Source: JAQBQH01 sp035607415
Lineage (GTDB): Bacteria; Myxococcota_A; Polyangia; Palsa-1104
Reading direction: 5' to 3'
NCBI GenBank assembly: GCA_035607415.1
Contig: DATNAQ010000173.1
Span: forward strand, 22,842 to 86,841
Length of the DNA stretch: 64,000 nucleotides
Shown: piece after piece, positions 52,257 through 59,087 of the stretch
Numbering within the stretch: the first letter of the stretch is position 1
Layout of the letters: the number at the start of each line of letters is the position of its first letter
Program-made: the position numbers and the translations under genes
Notes under the pieces: model-generated
What the model was told of the DNA's origin: nothing
Seen by the model: the letters and a program-made list of their open reading frames with translations, nothing else
The model's database searches: none

Positions 52257-53675
52257 ATGATGACCCGTAGACTGCCTATCGCCTTGGTCCTGGCCTCGGG
52301 CTGTCTCTTCGCCTCGGGATGCGCGCAGTCACCCGGCGTCGGCGCCCTCGACGAGCGGCTGGCGGCCGACGTCAAGGCTCCTTCTCTCGGCGATGAGATG
52401 CCCTCGCCGACCGGGCGCTTCCAGACGCTGTCGACCACCGGCTCGATCGACGCGACCAATCCGTTCTTCGCCAACCTCGGCAGTAACGGCCGCACCTGCG
52501 CCACCTGCCACGTCGCCGCCGATGGTTGGACCATCGTGCCGGCCGACGTGCAGGCGCGCTTCGAGGCGACCACGCCGAAGGGGACCGACCCCATCTTCCG
52601 CACCAACGACGGCTCGACGTCGCCGCGCGCCGACGTCTCGACCGAGGCGGCGCGGCGCGTGGCCTACGCCATGCTGCTGGGCAAGGGGCTCATCCGCGTC
52701 GGCATCGGCATCCCGGCGGGCGCCGAGTTCGGCCTCTCCGAGGTCGACGATCCGTATGGCTACGCCAGCGCGTCGGAGCTGTCGCTGTTCCGGCGCCCGC
52801 TGCCGTCGACCAACCTCGGCTTTCTATCGACGGTCATGTGGGACGGCCGCGAGACCTTCGTCGAGCAGCCGCTGAGCTTCGATCTCATGGATCAGGCCAA
52901 CGGCGCCACGCTCGGACACGCGCAAGCGGCCGCCGCGCTCGATTCGTCGACGAAGGCGTCGATCGTCGCCTTCGAGAGCGCGCTCTACACCGCCGCCACC
53001 TACGACAACAACGTCGGCAGCCTGACCACCAAGCAGGGGCAGGGCGATCCCACCGATCTATCGACGCAGCCGTTCCACCTCGGCATCAACGACGCGCTCG
53101 GCGGCGATCCAGCGCCGGGCGCGCCGCCCTTTACGCCCAACGTCTTCACGCTCTATCAGAAGTGGACCGACTCGGTCGGCAAGACCAGCGGCACCGACGG
53201 GGCGCGCGGCGCGGTCGCGCGCGGCATGATCCTCTTCAACACCAAGCCCATTGCCATCACCGGCGTGCGCGGGCTCAACGACACGCTCGGCGTCACCAGC
53301 ATCGCCGGCGCCTGCTCGACCTGCCACGACACGCCGAACGCGGGCAACCACTCGCTGGCGCTGCCCATCGACATCGGCATCTCCGACGGCGCGCGCCGCA
53401 CGGCCGACCTGCCGCTCTACACGCTGCGCAACCTGACCACGGGCGAGACCATCGAGACCACCGATCCGGGGCGCGCGCTCATCACCGGACGTTGGGCCGA
53501 CATCGGCAAGTTCAAGGGGCCGACGCTGCGCGCGCTGTCGTCGCGCGCGCCGTACTTCCACAACGGCTCGGCGGCGAGCCTCGACGAGGTGGTCGACTTC
53601 TACAATGGGCGCTTCGGCATCGGGCTGACGGCCCAGGAGCACAGCGACCTGGTGGCGTTCCTGCAAACCCTGTGA
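52257..53675 (+). CDS. Di-heme cytochrome c peroxidase-like lipoprotein
   Basis: 472 residues. Signal with ALVLASGC / LFASGC lipobox options. Two haem-attachment motifs: CATCH at 81-85 and CSTCH at 353-357, the spacing of the CcpA/MauG superfamily. Further family blocks: FLSTVMWDGRE, ARGMILFN, SLALPIDIGIS, and FKGPTLRALSSRAPYFHNGSAASLDEVVDFYNGRFGIGLTAQEHSDLVAFLQTL. Probably a periplasmic or surface peroxidase or electron-transfer protein. A transmembrane pseudokinase gene follows with a GTG eight bases after its stop, so the two are likely cotranscribed. Confidence 0.9.
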   Translation: MMTRRLPIALVLASGCLFASGCAQSPGVGALDERLAADVKAPSLGDEMPSPTGRFQTLSTTGSIDATNPFFANLGSNGRTCATCHVAADGWTIVPADVQARFEATTPKGTDPIFRTNDGSTSPRADVSTEAARRVAYAMLLGKGLIRVGIGIPAGAEFGLSEVDDPYGYASASELSLFRRPLPSTNLGFLSTVMWDGRETFVEQPLSFDLMDQANGATLGHAQAAAALDSSTKASIVAFESALYTAATYDNNVGSLTTKQGQGDPTDLSTQPFHLGINDALGGDPAPGAPPFTPNVFTLYQKWTDSVGKTSGTDGARGAVARGMILFNTKPIAITGVRGLNDTLGVTSIAGACSTCHDTPNAGNHSLALPIDIGISDGARRTADLPLYTLRNLTTGETIETTDPGRALITGRWADIGKFKGPTLRALSSRAPYFHNGSAASLDEVVDFYNGRFGIGLTAQEHSDLVAFLQTL

Positions 53676-53683
53676 GGAGGCAC

Positions 53684-55501
53684 GTGGGAACTGATTCACG
53701 CACCGCGAAGCTGGCCGTGGCAGCGGCGGCGCTGGCGCTCGGCGGGCTCGTGCTCGCCGCGGCGGCGCGGCTGTGGGCCAGCGGCGCCGTCGACGGCGGG
53801 AACGGCGAGGCGCTGGTGCAGGCCAATCGCCTGGGCGAGATCCTGTCGGCGGCGGCGGCGACCGCGCGCGTGCGCGCCGAAGGGCTGGCGGCGATGCCGA
53901 CGGTGCGCGGCGCCGTCGAGACCGACGTGGCCACGGTGCGCGACATGACGCGCGCGCAGGGCTTCGTGTTCGCGCCGGCGCCGCACGAGGTGCTCGAGAT
54001 CGTCCAGCTGTCGTCGCGGCACCCGCCGCTGTCGTTGTATCGCGCGCCGGAGACGGCGGCGTCGCTCGGCATCACGCAGGCGCACGAGCTGCGCGTCGAC
54101 GAGGCGGGCGGCGCGCTGGTGGTGACGGTGGCGGCGCCGTCGCAGCCGCTCTATCAGCACGCCGGGCTCGAAGGCGCGGTCGCGGTGGCGACGCGCGTGG
54201 ATCTGGCGCCGCTGGTGGCGTCGTTGCAGTCGAGCGGGATGGCCGCCGAGCTGCTCGGCGCCGGCGATCCGGTGGCGCTGACCGTGCAACGATCGGGCGA
54301 AGGCGGCACGCGCGTGAAGACGGTGCCGGTGCCGTTCACCGTCACCGACGGCAAGGCGCCGAGCCTGAGCTTGCGCGTGAGCCCGCGCGCGCGCGCCGGC
54401 GGTGGCGCGCTGCTCCTGGCGGGGCGTGCGCTGCTGGTGGTGGCGTTCCTCATGGCGCTTCTGACCTTCGTGTCCTATCTGCGGCGCGTGATACCGGCGC
54501 TCGACGACGCGCCGACGGCGCCGGTGTCGACGTCGGTGGCGGCGAACGGGCCGGCGGCGAACGCACCCGAGCGGCGCGGCGACGGCGATCACCTGGTGTT
54601 GGCGTGGAGCGCGAGCATGCCGACGCCGATCACGCAGCTCCGGCCCGCGCTCGAGTCGCTGCCGATCGTCATCGATCCGCGCGGCGACGAGCTCGCCGGG
54701 CGCTATCGGCTGTTGCAGCCGCTCGGGCGCGGCCACTCGTCGGAGGTGTACCTGGCGCAGTCGTTCGTCGCCGGCGCGACCGGCGCGGTGGCGCTCAAGG
54801 TGCTGAGCGGACGCGACTGCGACGAGCGGCGGACGTTCCTCGAGGCGGCGCGCGCGCAGATGCGCCTCACGCATCCGCACGTGGCCCGCGTGCTCGACGT
54901 CGGCGACGGCGATCATGCCTACGTGGCGATGGAGTACGTCGAGGGCTGCACGCTCGAGGCGCTGCTCGGCGATCTGTTCCGCCGCGACGAGCCGCTGCCG
55001 CTGCCGCAGACGATCGCGATCGTCGGCGCGATGTGCCGCGCGCTCGAGGCGGCGCGGCCGCTGGTGCATGGCGCGGTCAAGCCGTCGAACGTGCTCGTCG
55101 GGCGGCACAACGTGGTCAAGCTGGCCGACTTCGGCGCGCCGCCGTCGGCGACCGACCGCCACGCGCCCGAGCAGTACGCGGGGCAGCCGGCCGATCGGCG
55201 CGGCGACGTCTACGCCGTCGGCGTGGTGCTGCACGAGCTGCTCACCGGGCGGCGCATGCAGGTGACGGGCGGCGATCCCAAGCGCTGGCCGGCGCTGCCC
55301 GCGCCCTCGACGGTGCGGCCGATGTTGCCGCGCGAGCTCGACGGCGTGGTGGCCAAGGCGACGCGCTTCGCCGCGCGCGGACGCTACGGCTCGGCGAACG
55401 AGCTGCTGGCGGCGCTGCACGACGCCGCCGCGGGTGCGGCCGAGATGGCGACGGAGGCGTGGCTCGGCGACTGGGTCGAGCGCGCGCGCCGCTCGTCGTA
55501 G
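53684..55501 (+). CDS. Transmembrane Hanks-type protein pseudokinase
   Basis: 605 residues from GTG 53684 (TGAGGAGG ahead). TM1 about 9-30, an extracytoplasmic sensor to about 242, TM2 about 243-265, then a cytoplasmic kinase fold from 340: glycine loop LGRGHSSEVYLA, Lys372 (VALK), DFG at 482-484 (ADFGAPP), APE at 494-496. The catalytic loop, normally HRDLKPxN, reads HGAVKPSN (462-469): the catalytic Asp is Ala464. Family knowledge says this abolishes or severely reduces phosphotransfer, so a binding or scaffold role is likely. The sensor precedes the kinase, reversed from the common Ser/Thr kinase layout. Linked to the upstream peroxidase-like gene. Confidence 0.88.
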   Translation: MGTDSRTAKLAVAAAALALGGLVLAAAARLWASGAVDGGNGEALVQANRLGEILSAAAATARVRAEGLAAMPTVRGAVETDVATVRDMTRAQGFVFAPAPHEVLEIVQLSSRHPPLSLYRAPETAASLGITQAHELRVDEAGGALVVTVAAPSQPLYQHAGLEGAVAVATRVDLAPLVASLQSSGMAAELLGAGDPVALTVQRSGEGGTRVKTVPVPFTVTDGKAPSLSLRVSPRARAGGGALLLAGRALLVVAFLMALLTFVSYLRRVIPALDDAPTAPVSTSVAANGPAANAPERRGDGDHLVLAWSASMPTPITQLRPALESLPIVIDPRGDELAGRYRLLQPLGRGHSSEVYLAQSFVAGATGAVALKVLSGRDCDERRTFLEAARAQMRLTHPHVARVLDVGDGDHAYVAMEYVEGCTLEALLGDLFRRDEPLPLPQTIAIVGAMCRALEAARPLVHGAVKPSNVLVGRHNVVKLADFGAPPSATDRHAPEQYAGQPADRRGDVYAVGVVLHELLTGRRMQVTGGDPKRWPALPAPSTVRPMLPRELDGVVAKATRFAARGRYGSANELLAALHDAAAGAAEMATEAWLGDWVERARRSS

Positions 55502-55534
55502 GCGCGCTGCGTAGGCACGCCGCGCGCGTCGTGA

Positions 55535-55942
55535 TCAGCCGGTGCCGGCCTTGAGCTCGCCGGCGCGCAGCGCGCGCACCACGTCCATCGCCTCCTCGCG
55601 CGTCTCGTAGAGGTTCGACGGCCGGTGGATCTTCATGCCCGCCAGGCGGGTGAGCGTGCGGTGCAGGTGGTTGCCGCCGTAGCGCACCGATGAGATCGCG
55701 CACTCGGCGTGCGCGCGGTCGGTCTCGCGCGCGTAGAACTCGATCTCCTTCATGTTGATCGTGATGTTGTCGATGTCGACGACGAAGTAGCACTTCTTGC
55801 CCTTGGCGTGGCTGCGCCAGTAGCCGACGACGCGCTTGAAGTGCGCGGAGATCTCCGCCTGCGTGACGAGCTCGGTCGGCTCGGCGAAGCGGATGAAGAT
55901 GATGTTCTCGTCCTTGTCGTAACGCAGCTCGGCCTGCGCCAT
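55535..55942 (-). CDS. Conserved hypothetical, STAS-like
   Basis: 135 residues, mixed alpha/beta: ELRYDKDENIIFIRFAEPTELVTQAEISAHFKRVVGYWRSH, KKCYFVVDIDNITINMKEIEFYARETDRAHAECAISSVRYG, and TREEAMDVVRALRAGELKAG. The strand-helix-strand layout with a central VVDIDNI strand looks like a STAS/SpoIIAA-type domain. Convergent with the pseudokinase gene, 33 bases apart. Confidence 0.6.
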   Translation of the reverse strand: MAQAELRYDKDENIIFIRFAEPTELVTQAEISAHFKRVVGYWRSHAKGKKCYFVVDIDNITINMKEIEFYARETDRAHAECAISSVRYGGNHLHRTLTRLAGMKIHRPSNLYETREEAMDVVRALRAGELKAGTG

Positions 55943-56011
55943 CGAGACCCCTCTTCCCTCGACGGTATCAGATGGGCGGGCTTCGTTGTACGCTTCAGCT
56001 TTTGGGGGATC

Positions 56012-56725
56012 ATGGGCTCGTCATCGGCCACACGTGAAAGCTGGCTCCTGCAATCGCCGATACAGATCGAAGAGACGGCTGATCGCGTCGTCGCCACGCT
56101 TCGGCCGATGCGGCTCGTGCGCATCGCCGCGCTGGCGCTGCTCGCGTTTTGCGCCTTCGACGCCCAGTCCGTCTACGACATGCTCTTCGGCAGCCACTCG
56201 CAGCACCTCGTCTGCGATCGCCACACAGGGCGCTGCGAGCTCAACGGGGACGAGATCGCCATCGTCGACGAGCTGAAGGACGCCGAGCTGAGCACCGACT
56301 CGATGCATCGCTCGGGACACTTCGCGGGGGGCTCCAAGATCGTCACGCTCATCCTGCGCAACGGTACGCGGCCCGACGCCAGCACGCAGGGCGCGCAGTC
56401 GGCGCGCTCGATCGCCGAGTATCGCGCCGTCGTGCAGGCGATCCGCGCCTTCATCGCCGATCGCGCGCAACCTCGGCTCGACCTCACCTACGTCTATCGG
56501 CCGAGTCTCTACGAGAAGATTTGGGCGGTCTTCTTCTTCTTCTTGGTCGCGTTCATCACGGCGCTCGTCGTGCGGGCGTGGCGCACCCGGCACGTCGTGA
56601 TCGATCGCGCGACCGGTCATGCGGTGATCACGAGCAGGCCCTTGTTGCGGCGGGCCACCACCCAGGAGCGCACGATCGCGGACAGCGCCGGGCTGTCGGC
56701 CGCGCAGCTCGTGGCCAAGCTCTGA
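56012..56725 (+). CDS. Hypothetical two-pass membrane protein
   Basis: 237 residues. One hydrophobic segment near 34-52 (LVRIAALALLAFCAFDAQSVY) and a second near 173-193 (IWAVFFFFLVAFITALVVRAW) enclose an extracytoplasmic part with two cysteines (VCDRHTGRCELNG). A short cytoplasmic tail follows. No family recognised. GGGGGA precedes the ATG. The stop abuts the Rieske gene end in convergent orientation. Confidence 0.65.
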   Translation: MGSSSATRESWLLQSPIQIEETADRVVATLRPMRLVRIAALALLAFCAFDAQSVYDMLFGSHSQHLVCDRHTGRCELNGDEIAIVDELKDAELSTDSMHRSGHFAGGSKIVTLILRNGTRPDASTQGAQSARSIAEYRAVVQAIRAFIADRAQPRLDLTYVYRPSLYEKIWAVFFFFLVAFITALVVRAWRTRHVVIDRATGHAVITSRPLLRRATTQERTIADSAGLSAAQLVAKL

Positions 56726-57745
56726 TCAGCCGATCGCGGCGGCCACCAGCTTCTCGAAGTGGGTGATGCGCGCCTCGCGCAGATCGCTGTGCACCGCCGG
56801 CGGCAGCCCGCGCGCACGCAAGCCGCGCTGCACCCGCTCGACGACGGCGATGTCCTGCTTGTTGGTGGCGTCGAACGCCGCGGCGCGGAACTCGCGCGGC
56901 ACCAAGAGCTCGCCGCCGCCGTCGAAGCCGCGCCCGCGCAAGCGGATGGTCTCGGCGTCGACGGGATCGATGCGCAGATAGTTGAAGTCGATGGGCGAGA
57001 AGACCGGGATCAGGTTGGGGAAGATCATGCCGAAGCGGAAGCGGCCGCGCTCCATCCCCGGCGGCGTGAGCGCCTCCGAGGCCGTGACGTTGGTGTAGCT
57101 GCCGTGCGGCTCGTAGAAGCTCTCGCCGGTCGAGACGTCGATGGCGCCGGCGAGGAAGTCGTGCACGAACGGGATGTGGTACCCGTCGAGCCCGTTCTCG
57201 ACGTAGGTCTTCCAGTTGGTGCGCACCTCGTAGTCGAAGGCGAACGCCGCCTGCCAGCGCTCGACGCCGCAGCGCGCGAACGCCGCGCCGAGCTCGCCGG
57301 CCCACGCGTCGAACGCGGGCGCCGACGGATCGAGGCAGGCGAAGACGAGCGGCCCGAGCACCGCGGTGCGCAGCGGCTGCAGGTTGCGGCCCGAGAGATC
57401 GCAGTCGAACTCCTCGCGGAACGGCACGCCCTGCAGCGTCCCGTCGCTGGCGAAGGACCAGCCGTGATACGGGCAGCGCAGGTTGCGCTCGCACTGCCCG
57501 GCCGACTCGGCGAGCGTGGCGCCGCGGTGCGGGCAGGCGTTCAAGAAGGCGCGGATCTGGTCGTCGTGGCCGCGCACCACGAGCACCGGCGTGCGCCCGA
57601 TGGTGCCGGGCACGTAGGCGCCGGGCTCGGGCAGCTCCGTCGTGTCGGCGACGTGTACCCAGCTGCGCTCGAAGATGCGAGCGAGCTCGGCGTCGAAGCG
57701 TGCGTGGGCGGTGAAGTCTTGCGGCATGAGGATCGCGTGCGGCAT
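56726..57745 (-). CDS. Rieske non-haem iron oxygenase, alpha subunit
   Basis: 339 residues. Rieske cluster ligands Cys71 and His73 (CPHRGATL) and Cys91 and His94 (CPYHGWSF). The catalytic mononuclear iron site includes His190 and His195 (NGLDGYHIPFVH); NWKTYVENGLDGYH is the typical block. Such ring-hydroxylating or demethylating oxygenases need a reductase, not seen nearby. The length is slightly short for the family (about 350-450). It starts three bases after the stop of the TetR gene, so both share the promoter with tandem operators; induction by its own substrate is likely. Confidence 0.93.
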   Translation of the reverse strand: MPHAILMPQDFTAHARFDAELARIFERSWVHVADTTELPEPGAYVPGTIGRTPVLVVRGHDDQIRAFLNACPHRGATLAESAGQCERNLRCPYHGWSFASDGTLQGVPFREEFDCDLSGRNLQPLRTAVLGPLVFACLDPSAPAFDAWAGELGAAFARCGVERWQAAFAFDYEVRTNWKTYVENGLDGYHIPFVHDFLAGAIDVSTGESFYEPHGSYTNVTASEALTPPGMERGRFRFGMIFPNLIPVFSPIDFNYLRIDPVDAETIRLRGRGFDGGGELLVPREFRAAAFDATNKQDIAVVERVQRGLRARGLPPAVHSDLREARITHFEKLVAAAIG

Positions 57746-57748
57746 GGG

Positions 57749-58399
57749 CTACCTCCGGTTGAGACGGCTCTGAAGACGGCGCACCCGCTCGGCGAGCCGC
57801 GCCGCGGTCTCACCGCGCGCGACGCCGAGCAGCAGCATCCCTTGTCCGTAGGGGGCGATCTGTTGCAGCCCGTCGTCGTCGCACTCGCCGCGGGCCCAAC
57901 CGAGCACCACCATCATGAACGTGAAGAACATCTGTCGCGACAGCACGTCGGCATCGAACCAGTCGGCGAGCTCGCCGTCGGCCTGGCCGGCGCGCAGGTT
58001 GCCGGCCATGAGCGCGACGTACTGATCCTCGATCGATCGGCGCAGCTCGTCGGGCTCGCGCGAGGTCAGCATGACGTGCACGAGCTCGCGGTAGTAGCCG
58101 GGCATGCTGAGGAGGTTCTTGATGCCCGCCTGCAACAGCGTGGCCGCGCGCTCGACGGCGTCGCCGCGCTTCTTCAGATCGAGCGCGCCGGCGACGCTGC
58201 GGAAGGCGTCCTGCATCTCGGCGGCGAGGATGGCGTGCTTGGAGCCGAACAGGTTGTAGAGCGTGGGCACCGAGACGTGGGCGGCGTCGGCGAGGGCGCG
58301 CATGTTGAGCCCGTCGTAGCCGACCTCGGCGATCAGGCGGCGCGCGGCGGCGATGATGCGGCCGCGCCGCTCGGCCTTGTTCTCCTCGTGCAGGCCCAT
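57749..58399 (-). CDS. TetR-family transcriptional regulator
   Basis: 216 residues. N-terminal TetR helix-turn-helix: RIIAAARRLIAEVGYDGLNMRALADAAHVSVPTLYNLFGSKHAILAAEM. The rest is a helical ligand-binding domain (LLQAGIKNLLSMPGYYRELVHVMLTSRE). Two palindromes, TTTAACGCGTTAAA and AACGCGTT, directly precede its ATG, so it very probably represses itself and the downstream Rieske oxygenase gene. Confidence 0.93.
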   Translation of the reverse strand: MGLHEENKAERRGRIIAAARRLIAEVGYDGLNMRALADAAHVSVPTLYNLFGSKHAILAAEMQDAFRSVAGALDLKKRGDAVERAATLLQAGIKNLLSMPGYYRELVHVMLTSREPDELRRSIEDQYVALMAGNLRAGQADGELADWFDADVLSRQMFFTFMMVVLGWARGECDDDGLQQIAPYGQGMLLLGVARGETAARLAERVRRLQSRLNRR

Positions 58400-58403
58400 T
58401 TGT

Positions 58404-58433
58404 TTAACGCGTTAAAAATAATGAACGCGTTAA
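58404..58433. promoter_or_regulatory. Tandem TetR operators (two TAACGCGTTA palindromes)
   Basis: TTTAACGCGTTAAA at 58404-58417 and AACGCGTTA at 58425-58433, with centres 18 bases apart. Both lie within 35 bases of the TetR start. The spacing puts the two sites on nearly the same DNA face (under two turns), suiting two bound dimers. Confidence 0.85.
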
Positions 58434-58460
58434 AAGTTGTCAAGGCCGGGCCACGGCCGA

Positions 58461-59057
58461 TTACGGGCGGGCTGCCGGCGGCGCGCTCCAATCGACGGTA
58501 AAGGCTGCGTTTCCCTGGGCATCGCCGGGCCGCGACAAGGTCACGGTGGCGCTCGGATAGCCCGTCGCCTGCACCGCGGCGAGCAGGCAGCCGCGCTGAT
58601 ACGACCAGAAGCCGGGATAGACGGCGGCGATCTTTTCGTAGCTGACCTCGGCGCTGCGCTCGCCGAGGCGGCGCGCCGTGAGCATGCCGTTGTTGCGGTT
58701 GTAGGTGAGCCACAGCTTGGTGCCGCGGTCGATGACGAAGCCGGGCGCGAGGAACTTGATGAACACGCGATAGAGCGTCTTCAGATCGTGCAGGAACGCG
58801 CGCCGGCCCATCTCGACGAGCTGCGCCTCATCGCCGCCGAAGCCGTGGCGGAGCGTCGTCGAGACCAGATCGCCGTAACGCTCGCACGGGATCCATTGCA
58901 CCGAGAGCGGCGGTGACTTCACCGCCTCGGCGGTCGCCGCCGGCAGCTTTTCGATGATGCTGGCGAAGGTCTTGCCGTCGAGCATGCCGTCGCGCAGGAC
59001 GGCGACGACCGAGTTGAAGCCGGCGGCCTTCGCCAACGGACGCGTCGCTTCGTCCAT
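58461..59057 (-). CDS. DUF2378-like myxobacterial protein
   Basis: 198 residues. Pattern of the DUF2378 (TIGR02265) family found mainly in myxobacteria: LPAATAEAVKSPPLSVQWIPCERYGDLVSTTLRHGFGGDEAQLVEMGRRAFLHDLKTLYRVFIKFLAPGF and SYEKIAAVYPGFWSYQRGCLLAAVQATGYPSATV. The fold is thought to be related to haem-NO-binding or V4R-type domains; the function is unknown. This gene supports the suspected taxonomy. Confidence 0.75.
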   Translation of the reverse strand: MDEATRPLAKAAGFNSVVAVLRDGMLDGKTFASIIEKLPAATAEAVKSPPLSVQWIPCERYGDLVSTTLRHGFGGDEAQLVEMGRRAFLHDLKTLYRVFIKFLAPGFVIDRGTKLWLTYNRNNGMLTARRLGERSAEVSYEKIAAVYPGFWSYQRGCLLAAVQATGYPSATVTLSRPGDAQGNAAFTVDWSAPPAARP

Positions 59058-59087
59058 GGCCCCCCGCCGACCATTATATGCGGAGCG

